A DNA stretch of 64,000 nucleotides from Neodiprion pinetum (taxonomy: Eukaryota > Arthropoda > Insecta > Hymenoptera > Diprionidae). Positions 1 through 13,700 of this stretch are shown piece after piece. The notes under the pieces were generated by a model. That model had not been told where the DNA came from. It made no database searches and saw nothing but the letters and a program-made list of their open reading frames with translations. The DNA is taken from contig NC_060233.1 of NCBI RefSeq assembly GCF_021155775.2, forward strand, positions 124,001 through 188,000, in the 5' to 3' direction. Each line of letters begins with the position of its first letter. Position 1 is the stretch's first letter. Made by a program: the position numbers and the translations under genes.

Positions 1-1325
1 CGAGTAGCAAATTCTTCGTACCGAAGAACCTTATCCAGTACTACATAGTACATCGTACACACCTGTAATATTATACGCATTGTGCCTTATAAAACGGCCA
101 CTATCGCCGGCCCATGTGGTTGGGGTATCACTCCTCGTATGGAGACCGTTGGGTGCCAGTATAATTACACAAGCTTCGAAACTCATTATGTGTACATGTA
201 CGTAACACGTATACACTCCGATTTTCGGTTTCAATCTGCGAGTGACTCCACTTTCACGCGTTTTCTTGTTGTTAGTGACACCAACTACACACATATATAT
301 ATATATGCATTACAGTAGTCGCTTTAATGTTAGGGTGCCACAGTTAGAAACTGAATCGCCGGCACAATAATATCACGTTTGACGCCGCGCGCAGAATTCC
401 CTTCGGAGGGCTTGGGAATTTGATGATCGATCAAAACCAAGTGGAGAGATTCGTATATCTTATAATGATGTACCTATTGGATATGATATTTTATCGGGTG
501 ATACCTATTTCGATAATCAAAAATGGATAGATCAAGAAACAGATTGTAAATTAGGTGTATAATGTTATTAGATCACTTCCCAATTATTATCGATAAGTCA
601 TTTTTCATCTCGTGATAATCTGATAAAGGATTCCTTATTTTTAAGATTCATATATTTTTTTTTTCCTTATAGAAGAGCATTTAGCTGTTTTTGATCAATG
701 AAAATCCACATGAGAGTAGTTGTTACACCGGTCCTGTTTATTATATGATGTACTACGCTAGTCAAGTTACCAAAGTTTACCAAGCCCCGTCGACCGTAAT
801 TCTGTCAAAATTTCCAAGCCCGCGGACAAGACAGGCCGAAAATCAAAATAACTGTCTTTACGACGAATTCTTGCTGGTCAAAGTGACAAGTGTACATGGG
901 TTTATATTATACACACCTACACAAAAATGTGCGAAATATGTAAATATATAGGTATACATATACTCGCGAATTCTTTAAACAACAACGACCTACCGATACT
1001 ATACCACCAATATCTCGGATATCACAGTGATCCCGTGATTTTTTTCATCAATTTCTGAAGCAGAAAAATTAACTTTCACGTTAAACGTAACAACTGTATT
1101 ATTGTATTCACATGAAGAATGAAGGTATAATGTGCAGATATCCCGAGGTGACCAAGTTTGTCGTGCCCTGATGTACAAGTCAATCAGGAGTTCAAGCAGA
1201 GTGCCGTACGTTATGTTGTTATAAGAAATAAATTCAAGAGTATGTGTTCGCATTCGTAGCTGATGGTACGAATTTTTCAACAGTTAGAATGATCACTTTC
1301 AGTGAAAGCTGAAAAATCGTAGGTA
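1..1325. other. AT-rich intergenic DNA, no gene seen
   Basis: Short open frames occur on both strands but none has recognisable protein character or splice partners. A short TA run lies near 293-306. I see no RNA gene. Confidence 0.6.
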
Positions 1326-2853
1326 CACTGAGAAAAAAAAGTTATCGAACCGAACAACGAATTTTTCTCACTTCCAGTTTATTTGGTTCCAACAATTTCT
1401 CACTCAGAATAACCACTTTTTAGTTGAACGAAAAATATTGATGCATTGATTTAAATGCTATATGCTTTCGAGTTTAATGTATTTCAAACAAGTACATATT
1501 TATTTCATAGTATTAAACTGAAAATTTCGTAACGAATACTTCGTTTCAATCAACAATACATCATTTAATTTGTGGAAAAATAGTACTTTAACCGGTGAAC
1601 ACATCGGTTCAGAAGTACCGAGGGATTGGAAATAACAATCCCACGCTTGCTGAAATATGAACGTTATTGCCAGATAGTAAACATATTTGGCTCAATGTGA
1701 TGTTTGTCCGATATAATCAATGATAACTATGATCAAAGAAATGTTTAATATGTTGAAACAAGAATTTGTTTCACAAGACAGGTTTTGATATTCATTTAAG
1801 AAAATTATTTTGTTCATCAGATTATACCTATAGCTACTTCAAACAAAAAAACAAATTCCATCCAAGTAAATGAGGATATGTTTGAGTGGAATCAGGTAAG
1901 AGTTGTTGAGTTGTTATGTGTAGCACATTTAATTCAAGTTATTAAATAATACAATGAAGTACAAGTTTTCTGAGTTTTAAACAATCATGTGTAGTTGAAA
2001 ATTGCAAATATACACTTGAAATTGATTTCAAGAACTCTCGACACAATTGCATACGCGCTTGGTATAAATGAATCATTGTTTCTAAGAACTGGACATTATT
2101 TCACTGAAACAAAATTTTTGTTGATTCGATAATCTTCTGATTTTTTGACGTGCATGTTTCACTGTTTTCAACCGAAATGATAATTCATTCGTAGTAGTAA
2201 AAATTCCGGTCACTAGACGGCAAGCTTTCCTGCTTGAAAAGTAGTATCAAAGATGTTTATATACTCGAATCCTTCACATTACTCTTAATCAGCCAACTAT
2301 ATGCGATGCGATATATTGGGTTATGGTTTTGATCCATCTACGTTTTCTAAAAACTATTTTGAAGTGACGCTACTACACTTGTTTGGTGGCAGTCAATAAC
2401 AATAGCATATCGTAGTGAAAAAAAATGATAAAAATATGTAACCGAGCGATACTTACACTATATTTATGGTATATCTAAATTTATATATCCATAATAATCA
2501 AATACTAAAGAAATCGTTGAATTATTTAAATACATTTTCAATCCAAATACGAGGTTAGTCGTTGTGATTGGTCCTTGTAAACATTATTTGAGTGGAGGTA
2601 CAGTTTGTTTGGCATCAAGTATGCAGCGTTTAGATAAAAATATCAAACCAGAAGAGCAACTCAGTGAGTTTTGCCGCTCAGTTTTTATTTAATTCAGTTA
2701 AATTATGTTTCATTGGTCCTGAATATGATTTTTTTAAATTGAAAACTACATAATTTGTCGCTGGGAATAAATGTGCTCTCAGGACTATACAAACGCATGG
2801 ATTATTTGCATCAATTAATATTTATTAAATCTAATAACTTTTTTTTCTCAGTG
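1326..2853. mobile_element. ~1.53-kb non-autonomous TIR element, copy 1
   Basis: The left end reads CACTGAGAAAAAAAAGTTAT and the right end is its near-exact reverse complement, finishing in CTCAGTG. The interior has no long ORF. Length and ends match those of the element at 4810-6339, and both contain similar internal words (a GGAATCAGGTAAGAG-like word near 1889 here, GGAATCGGGTGAGAG near 5261 there), so I treat them as one family. The superfamily is not assigned; no clear target-site duplication was read. Confidence 0.65.
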
Positions 2854-3520
2854 TAGGAAAAGTTAAGTTGAGGACAAGCGAGTACGCATTACTCGTAACT
2901 AGCCCTATACCGTCCTAAAGTACTCCGTGAAATTATTCACTTGATCATGGAGCTCTCATGGACAATTGATTCGAACGAATTCATAAATCTTCAAGAATTA
3001 ACAATCAAAAAGTATTAACTACTTATGTCGAAAAATGTTAAATCAACGTAAGTTCAATTGATGCATTAGAGATACACGAGAAAAAAACGTAACTTACCCT
3101 TAGAAGTCCAACATATCATGTTGCCTTATCCAAATATTTCTGTGTCCGGGGCAGACAAAAATTTATCTGTGCTCTTTGCATTTTCTATCAGCTCCTACTC
3201 AAATGAATAGTTTATCCGGCTGCGTATTACTGAAAAATTCAGGTGAGACCGATGGGAAGTAGCTTTCCACAACCAGAAATATGTATGTATCATAGCACGT
3301 ATAACTTAACAATGTAACGTATGTATTATATATCGATACGTATATATATATATATACAGTATGTCGAGACTTGTGCACAAAAATTAATTCGATATGTACA
3401 TTAATTTATGCTCATGTATAACATGAAATTATATCTTATGTAGTCTTCGCGTCGTGTGTTATTATTTTTTAATGTACTGCAGACACATTTACGTACATAG
3501 AAGCTGTGACTATAATAGAC
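2854..3520. other. intergenic, no gene seen
   Basis: AT-rich sequence with a TA microsatellite near 3341-3357. Nothing coding was recognised. Confidence 0.5.
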
Positions 3521-3631
3521 AGAGGAGAGCCGGGCAAAATGGGCCCTATACGTTAAAAATTATTTTTAGGCCAAAACAAAACAAATTCATCATGTTTTCG
3601 TTAAGGGGCCCATTCTGCCCGGCTCTCCCCT
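3521..3631. mobile_element. ~110-bp palindromic miniature element
   Basis: A ~24-bp arm containing GGAGAGCCGGGCAAAATGGG is repeated in inverse at the right end (GGCCCATTCTGCCCGGCTCT plus flank) with one mismatch, around an A/T-rich centre. It would form a strong hairpin. No protein is encoded. It could be a MITE or the ends of a collapsed larger element. Confidence 0.55.
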
Positions 3632-4092
3632 ACTTACAAGCTGATACTTACACTATAAGTAATGGTATTGAGTAACCATATCTTATTAAAAAGAACCAGC
3701 CCGAAACTATTTTTTCGCGATAGTTCGGAGAGCAAACTAGCCGAAATGCGAGTTGGTATTCTTAGCAATTTGATAACGATCGCAGGTAAAGGCATACGTT
3801 GATAAGTGTTTCATCGGCAGCGCTGGGTTTTCTATCTTCGCCTAAAGCGTGAGATGGAGAAATATAAGACATTAATGTTAAACCGTTGGTTGGCCATGTT
3901 GACCAGCACTATGAAATGCATACTTATTATCGATTCTTTGAATGGTCGGTTGTACTTACGATTCAATTTTTCTGATACGCCAAATTCCATGTTAAAGCTG
4001 GCATCCTTCCGTAGACTGTAGTTACTTAATGACGATAGGTATACATATAATTTCGTCAAACATTTGTTATTCAATCCGCCACGTTTATACCA

Positions 4093-4271
4093 CACTGCAA
4101 AAATGGTGACGTTGAAATTGACTAAAATGGGCCGATGTGGACTACTATAGAGAAATTTTTACGGTCAATTTGGTAATTCAACATCGGATAGCGTCAGATC
4201 GACATAGGATGGTGTTAGATTGACAGTAAATTTTCGTCTATAGAAGTCCGCGCCGTATTTTTCTTACGGTG
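4093..4271. repeat. possible small TIR element
   Basis: The left end CACTGCAAAAATGGTGACG resembles the reverse complement of the right end (CACCGTAAGAAAAATACGGC), but the match is imperfect. The interior has loosely repeated ATCGGATAGCGTCAGATCGA-like words. Tentative. Confidence 0.3.
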
Positions 4272-4809
4272 CATGCAGTCGAATCTAATTCAAAACGCAA
4301 CGGAAATCTGCAGATGTCTGCGTCTAGCCTAACACTCGTTAATGTTCCAATGCCATTGACGTTCCGTTGACGGATCACTAACAATTGGGTTCAAGTATAA
4401 GAGTTTTGGCCACGCATACCGAATTCGAGCGATAATGTTTTTTCAGCTTAGTTTTAATCCTACATTTTATAGGCAAACGTATACGAATTCACGGGACAGG
4501 GTGAGGTATACTGATTTATCGGTGATACCCTCGTGCTATATGTATATGACGAGACGAGTCGGCTCACCTCGATCTTCTTTTTATCATATCGGTGGAATGA
4601 GTCTTCGTAATCGCAATCATTGTCATTGAGATTAAATGCTTTCGATTTGGCTGTTTTAATAATACAACTTTGGATATTTAAAACTTCTTTTATAACATAC
4701 GGTTATGTATTTCTCACTGTCCGGACGGCGCTAATTTGTGCATCAGATGAAGAAACCGATCGGCGTGTATTTTCGCATTTAAACAGCCCTCCGGATATAT
4801 CCACGAGTC

Positions 4810-6339
4810 AACTGAGAGAAAAAATTCGTTGATTTCAGTAAATCTCTTCATTTATAATGAATTTTCTTATAACAAATTCATATGTACTTGACTGAAATGG
4901 ATTATATTCATTTAAATGAATGTGAACGTTGAAGGAAAAAAATAATTTTATACAGCGCGGTATATTTTTTATTTGAACAATGATTTTCGAGTTCATAGAC
5001 AATGCGTATTAGCTTGCAGCAATTGAATTACTACAAACTGATCTATATAGGAAACACTAACTTGGATAAAGACTACAAAAGTTTGGTAAATGAGTGAAAC
5101 CTATTTTAATTCAAAAACGTATAATGATCATGTCTATACGTGTTGGAAAGAAATGAATATTCAGACAACAAATTGAAATAACCGATAGTTCAGGAACAAA
5201 TATTTATTTCAAGAAACAGATTATATTATTAGAAACAGTTGATTTCAAAAATATTCACTGGAATCGGGTGAGAGAGATTTTCAAAATCGTGCAATGTAAC
5301 CCAATGAAGATAGTTACTTCGTTCCAGAAATTAGTACTTTATTGTAAGACTCCATATTTCGCGTAAGTGGACCATCCGTTTATGTGAATTAAAAAAATAT
5401 TTTCATATAAATTGCTTATTTGACGAGAGAACAATTTTACCAATCCAAGTAAGCGGGATAATATAGATCAATATTTAAAAGTAAATATTAATTTTTATAC
5501 TCAGTAGTGCCATTGCGATTGTGACAAGTAAATTCTTATTTGATGCAATAGTTTAATATAATTATGATAGTTCGACAAATGACCGATACGTGGCAGGTTC
5601 TCTCATCTTCGAAGTATAGTTTCAATCGTTTATATGACCGGTTTAGCGTTGTAATTCTCGATTGATGTGACAGAGTTCGACGGCTGACAATGAAAGCAAC
5701 AAAACTCCATCTCAGAATTTTATCCAATAACATCGTTTGCCCAAAGTGATCTCCGAAAACGTACGATGTTTTTGAACGAAATGTCGAGATGAGGTTTTGT
5801 TCTCCGCCATCGATTTGTACTTTATTCGATGGGGCCGTCGACAGTGGTGTTCACTGATGCAAAAATTTTGAAATTCATACACTTCACACTGATTAATGAC
5901 CTCAGATATTTATGCAGTACAAAAAAACAAAAAAAAACAAACAATAAACGGTTTCCTCAAAATAAAAAAATATTGGATCGAAAAAATATTATTTTATATC
6001 AAGGAATAGTTTTTCTAGTTAATGAAAATAATTCGTGACTACAAAAAGACAATTATTTCCATTCAAGCATTTGTTTCAGGAGCGAAACAATGCATTCATG
6101 CTTCACTATAATCATCAACTAGATACAAGAATTGGAAAATTTATTCCATACAATTACTGTTTGAACTCTATCAAATGGTCATTATAATTAAGTAGAAATA
6201 TTTATTTGATTCAATCAAATATATTATCAAGTTAAAATATGTTTTTTTGATCTAAGTAAATATGTTAATAGCACCATTTAACGAAATTTATTTGATCCAA
6301 GTAAGTTTTTCTTGATTGAAGCAATTTCTTCTCTCAGTG
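4810..6339. mobile_element. ~1.53-kb non-autonomous TIR element, copy 2
   Basis: The left end (ACTGAGAGAAAAAATTCGTT) and right end (GCAATTTCTTCTCTCAGTG) are imperfect inverted repeats. The length, 1530 bp, equals that of the element at 1326-2853 within a few bases. The interior is rich in ATTTATTTGATCCAAGTAA-like words and lacks a transposase ORF. Divergence from copy 1 suggests the family is not recent here. Confidence 0.6.
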
Positions 6340-9050
6340 GATCGCTGGAAAAAACTTTGCATATATATATTCTATATTGGTGCGGGGAGGGTGGGCGGTG
6401 TGAAGAAGGGCGGACTTCCTGGATTCCTGACACGGCGGCGGCGGCAACATATCTTTATAATATATATGTATATGTATAATAGTCGACGGTAAATACAATT
6501 TGTACAAAATCTTCGTTCGTCACACATACAATGCCTCGTAATAATCGTTGCAAGTACCTACTTGTTAACGAATTTTAAGAATCATATGTACTAACAAATC
6601 GATACACCATATAATTGTGTGTATGGAGACGCACAAGTCCGTTGTATTTTAATTATAGCACTTGAATAATCAAAATGGCGTGATATAAATTTATTTTATA
6701 TGCCACCACTGTGTAACATTGCCATATATGCATATATATATATGTATGTGTGTGTGTGTGTACATAGCATGTAATTGTTAAGCTGCAAAATGGTTTCTAT
6801 ACCGTCAAATTGTTCTACATGGGTGATTTTTGTAAGACCATGCCACTGTTATTGTTGTAATCCATCGTTAAGGTATGATTAAAAACCTACATCACGTGTA
6901 CGATTCCTGTAAATATCATGAAAATCATCAACGCGCCAGAATAGTGTCAGGATTTTCTCGGCTGCACACGTTTCGAGCACTCCTCTTTTCTGAATCAGTT
7001 TTAAGATTGGGAATCTCAAAATCAATAAAACAGACGTAAAACATTCTCGGAAGAGAGATCAAACATTAAATTGGAACGAGGCAGCTTAGTGACAAGGTAT
7101 CAGCAATATAAATTCCGAAGTAAAATAATCCAGACTCCAGCCTAAACGATCAATACCTAATGTGGCGGTTAAATGTTCCACGGTTCTCACAGGGAGAAGA
7201 GAATCTGAGGTCGACGATATATATATATGTATTTGTTTCATCAATTGGGTTTGATTCTAAGTGATGTTATTAATGCGTAAAATCGAATCTTACGCATACG
7301 TAACTCATAACAAATTGAAAATATCGCGATAGAAGCGATCAGAACGACAGGAGGTAGCTAAAATAAGAAATTCACGGTGGTGATACCTCGATATCACACA
7401 CATACACGCACACAAATCCTCTTCGCTGGTGTCATGTGGAGGACCGAGAAATGATGCATAAATCACAAAGTGTAATAGCTGAATATGAGGCAGAAATCCG
7501 GTGAATTGGAGCTAAAACACAATAAGAATTGAAAAGCTACGCACCTTCCTGGCTGTGCATCCCAGGTTTCAATTGGCTAATCGTGAAAATTATAGTTCCT
7601 GCTTCGGGGTGGTGTCAACCTACCTTCTCACGTGATTTTCGCTGGTTCTACCTCATATGCTTTGAAAAGACGGTAATATGAGCGAGTGGGGGACGCGAGG
7701 GTCGCGAGGCTACTACGATGACCACTTAACTCCACTCGTGGAAGGGCATTGGACTGATGACGGAATTATTACCGTGTACTTGGGAGGGTTTCTGAAGGTG
7801 GTTTTTGTTCCGAAATTATTGCGAAATTGTGCAACCTCTCGAGTTGTTTGTGACCCCTGAATGTATATAGGCTACAGGGTTCCTCAAATCGTCCTCCAAA
7901 ATTCCCATCGGATAATGTGTACCCATCGACCACGCCATCGACACAGGTACAGTATGGAATATGCAATCCCAACATGAAGGCGTTCGAAAAGTGTCCGCTA
8001 GATTTAGACAGAGGGAACGAAGTGGAGGTCAATTGCTTTCTCTCTCTATCATATTGCTACGCAGCTGAATAGAAAGAGACGGAGGATGACCGCCACCAGT
8101 GGCTATCTCTTTCTACCAGCTAGCCGTGTTCTGCCGGCCTAAGCGTAGTCCATACTATATGTCGATGTGTGTATCTGATGGTATCTGCTGTGAATTTTCT
8201 CTATCGTCGTTTCTTTTTCATCTCTCTCTAGTGACCATATCTAACAATAAGATAAGCCATCGAGTAACAAAGGAGCTAATCTTGGACAATATTTTCTGCT
8301 ACTTCAGCGGGTCAAGTGGGCTGAGTGTCGTCGCTAATTTGTATAATTCGTAGTGTTTCCACGGTAAGTGAAGAAGTTATTGCGTCGTTCAAGTGGTAGT
8401 AGTAGATTTAATGTCTCTTTGTAACACATTGAAATAAAAAAGGGTGAAACATCTTTATTGGCATGTCAGTCAACCGTACCGGCATTACAGTTTTCATGCC
8501 TGTTTGCTGTAATCGTTTAAGTCGGTAAGTTACCACTTAATTTGTGTGACAGACGAATCCCATGAGGGCTAGACCTCTTTAATGGAATATGGCTACTAAA
8601 TAATTCATGTCGTGGATATCAAGGGATTTTCATACCGATTTCGACAATGTTTGAATCTTATCCCTTTGAATTGATAAGCTAATTTCTTAGTACAGTAATG
8701 TTCATTGGTGGGTTCCCAGCGGCTCACTATTTATTGGAATCAAAACTGGAATAAGTTTCCTTTCTTAACAAATCTCATATGTCAATGACTAGCGACTATG
8801 GGGGATAAGTGTAAGGAGGACTATGTTCGTGTATGAAAAGTATCAGTAAAGTAGGGTATAAATGAGATGGCGTTGCTGTAACAAAGTTTAAGAAAGATAA
8901 AAAAAGTTCAGTTTTCGAAGTTCCTCAAGACGAAGAATCGCGTCGAAGGTACGTCCTACGCGTATTTCGTCCGTACAGAGAAATATTTGATTTTAATGAG
9001 GATTGCACTAATTTTTGATTATATGGAAATATTGTTTATGTTCTATTATT
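6340..9050. other. intergenic, no gene seen
   Basis: About 2.7 kb without a supportable exon. A TA/TG microsatellite lies at about 6725-6763 and another TA run near 7219. Small ORFs near 7.7-8.35 kb have low-complexity, unconserved-looking translations. Confidence 0.5.
8805..8895 (+). repeat. diverged fragment of the Parp1-intron MITE family
   Basis: The words AAGGAGGACT, AGTAAAGTAG and GAGATGGCGTTGCTG occur in the same order and spacing as AAGGAGGACT, TGTAAAGTAG and AAATGGCGATGCTG in the element at 13019-13296. This looks like a decayed 5' part. Confidence 0.45.
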
Positions 9051-9345
9051 GGGTGTATTCCGAAATATACTTCCAGTACTGCCGACCGTAACGTCACGCA
9101 GTCAACTGCGAACTGCGTTCCGTTTTTACTTCGAGTTGCCAGTCGCAGTAAAATCGGAACGTTACACCGAGGACGCGGCCATCTCTCAAGTACTGCAACT
9201 GCCTCACGTCTCAGACCGCAGTAGTCGCAGTCAATAACGTCACAAATTTCACGACGCCACTGACTGGCGGCAGTAAGCTGTCGCGCGATTTCGGAACGCG
9301 GTTGCCAGTACTTGCAGTACTGCGAGTATATTTCGGAATACACCC
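9051..9345 (+). mobile_element. 295-bp MITE, unit A of an inverted pair
   Basis: The unit begins GGGTGTATTCCGAAATATAC and ends with the reverse complement GTATATTTCGGAATACACCC. The flanks show ATT on each side, compatible with a 3-bp target duplication. It is unusually G+C-rich against its surroundings and has no transposase. A PIF/Harbinger-like origin would fit 3-bp duplications, but this is inference. Confidence 0.75.
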
Positions 9346-9393
9346 ATTTCAAAGCTGTTGAAAGGATGTATTCCGATTGCATGGCTGTTCAAA

Positions 9394-9688
9394 GGGTGTA
9401 TTCCGAAATATACTCGCAGTACTGCGAGTACTGACAACCGCGTTCCGAAATCGCGCTACAGCTTACTGCAGCCAGTTAGTGACGTCATGAAATTTGTGAC
9501 GTTGTTGACTCTGACTACTCCGGTCTGGCACGTGAGGGAGTTGCAGTACTTGAGAGATGGCCGCATCCTCGGTGTAGCGTTCCGATTTTACTGCGACTGG
9601 CAACTCGAAGTAAAAACGGAACGCAGTTCGCAGTTGACTGGGTGACGTCACGGTCTGCAGTACTGGAAGTATATTTCGGAATACACCC
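9394..9688 (-). mobile_element. 295-bp MITE, unit B, opposite orientation
   Basis: Same length and ends as unit A. Its interior is the reverse complement of unit A with scattered substitutions, for example the stretches around GTGACGTTGTTGAC and GCGACTGGCAACTCGAAG. AAA flanks both ends. The 48-bp spacer between the units contains a further partial GGATGTATTCCGA word. The pair gives a ~640-bp imperfect palindrome. Confidence 0.75.
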
Positions 9689-10714
9689 AAAGCTACCTCT
9701 CCCATTCTAACTTGATTGGCTTACCCCAAGGTTGCACTGCTCCAAGTGGCAGAAATGAGCACTACGCTTTTGGCACACTATTTGAATCACTCTCCACCTT
9801 ACGGGTTTCCAAACCAGTATGTAACTCGGTGAAATACCATATATGTAATATACGTATGTGAAATACTGGCCGTGTTCGACGGCTCTTCATTTTGCACGAA
9901 TTCCTTTAAAATGATAGGAGCGCACGCGCAGAACGTACTCCCTGCTGCGCGAAACTGGCACATGCGCAAATTATTACAATGAGAGTATAACCTCAAAACC
10001 TGGGTAAATTGGTCAAACCACGTGTCAAACACTGTCGGCAATGTTTTTACTGTCGATTTTTCTTTATACCTACAACAAAAGATGTCTCAGAGCAACGAGC
10101 TATGGTAAAACACATAACTTGTTGACATATTGCTACTACGCAGCAGAAGTTTCTGGTACTCAGTCAGATGTCATTGTGAAATCAAATCGAGCCGAGGATT
10201 TATATTTTTGGGTGAGTATAGACGAAAAGTGAGGATAACTCAAGAACGCCAAAGCTTGGAGCATATACTTACTACTGGAGGTAGCCGCGGGTATACGGAA
10301 AGTATGGCGGAGGAGTGAGATAGAGCACTTATGCCATGTACCTGTCTCTCTCGCTCTACAGCCTGGTTGGCCAATACGTTCTCTTTCAGCTTATCAATTG
10401 CAGAGTGAGTGAGACAGAGTTTCCGGCGCAGCGGGGCGGATACGAGTATATCTCGCTCTCTCATAACCACGGCCACAGTTTTCGCGAGGTCAACAACATG
10501 GGTACCAAAGCGACATGCCTGAGATACCGCCATCTATATGTCGATGGATTCCGCACTCACAAAATCATGAAGTTTCGGAACCCAAACAGGTGGGAGAAGG
10601 GAAGAAGTAGAAATTCGAAGAGTACATTCTTGTTCCCGCCATTTTATTTCCTCTTCTCCGCACAACGCCGAACGACGCATATCATATTCATTGTACCACT
10701 ATTGATTGGCAACG
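9689..10714. other. upstream region of Parp1
   Basis: About 1 kb with no supported coding sequence; the open frame at 10336-10725 lies in what is probably promoter and 5' leader. CT/GA-rich stretches (10335-10465) could be regulatory, which I cannot test. Confidence 0.4.
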
Positions 10715-13700
10715 ATGAGTGTTAAAAATTGCGAATTGCCGTATTATGTAGAATATTCTAAAAGTGGGCGTGCTGGATGCAAGACGTGCAAAAATAGCAT
10801 CGCGCAAGGAAGTTTGAGAATCGCCGCAATGGTGCAGGTGGGTTATTCGTTGATAAAAGACTTCACACTTGCACACACTTTCCCCAGCATATAACTACAG
10901 GGTTATTAATTGAATACCGGTCACCTAACGCTTACGCGGGCCTCGGATAAAATCGGCTACCCTGTTGACACCCGTAGCCGAGTATTCAATGAATGACCCT
11001 ATATTCCCATAGTTTTAAGATCAGTAAAATACCACTTAGTGCATGCCAAATGCAGCAAGTGCAAGACGTCATCATTTTGAGCCTCTTGGACGACACTTTC
11101 AGAGTATTGACACTTTGTAAATTACTGCTCCAAAGTTTATAATTGCAAAGATTGAATTGTAAAAGATATTTATTATTTATCAAATTATTGCTAAAATTGT
11201 TGAATAAATTTATTTCCAGAGTCCGTTCCACGATGGTAAAATACCTCATTGGTATCACTCTGATTGTTTTTTTCTGAAGCAGCGCCCAAAAACAACAGAT
11301 GATATTGCTAATTTTGATGGAATCCGATGGGAGGATCAAGAAATTGTTTCAAAGGCGCTTGGTTTGTGTAATTTGTTGTTCTCATTAACCGTAATTCAAA
11401 GAAGTTTTGTTTATTGCACACAATGAGCCGATATAGGCTCAATAATTGTAGCACCAAATCTTGTCGATATTATTTTAGAAAATGTTTCAAATACGGCACC
11501 TACTAGAGGAAAGAAGCGATCTGACGCCCCATTATCAGGAGCTTTGAAAGACTTTAAAGTTGAGTATGCTAAGTCTAGCCGAGCCATGTGTCGAGGCTGT
11601 GAAGAAACTATTATTAAAAATGAGGTCAGAATATCAAAAAAGGATTACGAGAGTGAAAATGCCAGAGCCTACGGAGGTCAAGATAGATGGTATCATATCC
11701 AATGCTTTTCAAAGCTCAGAAAAGAGTTGGAATTCTTTGAAACTGGAAAAAAGCTTCCTGGTTTTGATGGACTGAATAAGGAGGATCAAGAGACCCTGAA
11801 AAAAACTTTAATGAAGATTAAAGAAGATGCACCACCAACAAAGAAACTTAAGTCTGAGCCTTCTGATCCCGAGGAAGAATTACAGCTGAAGCTACAAAAT
11901 CAGATGGTTTTCAGTATGAGAGACAAATTATCGGCACTTCACAAACGTGCTCTTATTTCCTTGTTAGAAGCTAACAAACAAAAAGTTCCCGAAGGAATCT
12001 CCGATGTAAGTATCACTATATTGTAACGCAATATTTGCACTTTCAGGCTTCACTAATGATTAAAGGTAATTTGTTGGTAAAAGAAAATAAATTAAAAAAT
12101 GGAATGAAATTCGCAGTTTTGTTGAAAAGTGTCTTTCCATGTACATATCTGTATAATACGTATACAGAGACCCAGGACCATCACCCCATAGGCTACTAAT
12201 GTATACCATGTGAAAATCTGTGACTGAAACGGTTTTTATTTCTCATAGAAAAATTGCCGTTTGCTAATTACTGCTGTTTAAAATTTTCCAATCCAGTAGC
12301 ATGTGATGATTCAGAACAAATTGAGAACAGGGCCAGCTATACATCATTTGACCATCATGTGCTCACCAGCTGCCCTAAGACATCAAATGCCACTGAATTA
12401 ACCAATTTCAAACAGCTGTAATTCACAAATGATGAATTTCCTATAAAAAGTAAAGAACGTTTGAGTCACAGATTTTTACAGACAAATATTGGTATCCTAT
12501 GGAACAACAGTCCCGGGTCACCTTGTATATAATAGAGTTTATATAATTAAAATTGCTCACAGCTTGTTAATCAATCGATATCTACGTTGAATAGATTTGT
12601 AAAAACTGTTGAAATATTCGTGTGATATATTCTATTTCCTTTGTTACAGATGTTAGATAGAATCTCAGATGCAATGATTTTTGGAGTTTTAAACCCATGC
12701 ACAAAATGCCAAGGGCAATTGGTTTACAACTCTGGGCTTGGTTACATATGCACTGGTGATATAACAGAGTGGACAAAATGTGAACATGTGACACAAGATC
12801 CAAAACGATCAAAATTCGTAGTGCCTGCTAACCTTAAAGAGGCGCATCTTTTTCTGTGAGTATGCCAATGATTTTCGTTGGAATTACCTATTAAATCTCC
12901 CACTTTTTTTACTCACAGTCAATTTTTTCTGATTAACACTAAATATGTCAAAGTACTGGACGAATTATGCCAAATATGGAAAAATTAAATACTGATTCCC
13001 CTAAATTTGGCTTTGACCTATGGAGGGTAGAGGTAAGGAGGACTGTCTCCATGTATATAAAGTGTCTGTAAAGTAGAGGCAAGTTAAAATGGCGATGCTG
13101 CAGCAAAAATTCCGCAAAACCCCAATCGGATTCATCCCAATTGAACCCTGATTGCTAAGCACCAATCAGATTGGTACCGTTATTGCTTATGAGCGCCATT
13201 CTAGTGACTTGTTGAACCACTATTTGCTGCTTTTGGTGGACACCTTTACAGTTGAAAACCCATATGAGATACTTCTCCTTACCTCTACGCTCCATATTTT
13301 GACCGTGATGTTCAAGTCACAATATCCAGAAAGAAAACATGAAAAGTCATTTCCTGATTTATTGTCTCATAATTTCAGTAAAGAATACAAATCTAGAGTG
13401 ATGAGAAGGTTGATTCGTATCACCGCACCTACCACATCTTCTTCTGTTAAAAAAGAAGATCAACTAGACAGCGGTCCAAAAATACAAGCGAAACCAAAAC
13501 CATTGAAAAATATGGAGTTTCTTGTAATCGGCAAAATTCAGAGAGACAAGGAAGAGCTGAAAAAAGAGATATTGCTCTTGGGGGGCAAACTTGGTACAAA
13601 AATTCACAAAAATCTGGCTGCCTGCATTTCTAATCCAACGGAGGTTGAAAAAATGAACAAAAGAATGCAAGAAATTAAAGAGGCCGACATACAAGTAGTT

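Noticed and set aside
10336..10725. 129-codon open frame upstream of Parp1
   Set aside because: Runs through CT/GA-rich promoter-like DNA, overlaps the Parp1 start in another frame and shows no domain.
13152..13378. Upstream extension of the Parp1 last exon as coding
   Set aside because: It is MITE-derived and the 13379 acceptor restores the conserved PARP1 linker in phase.
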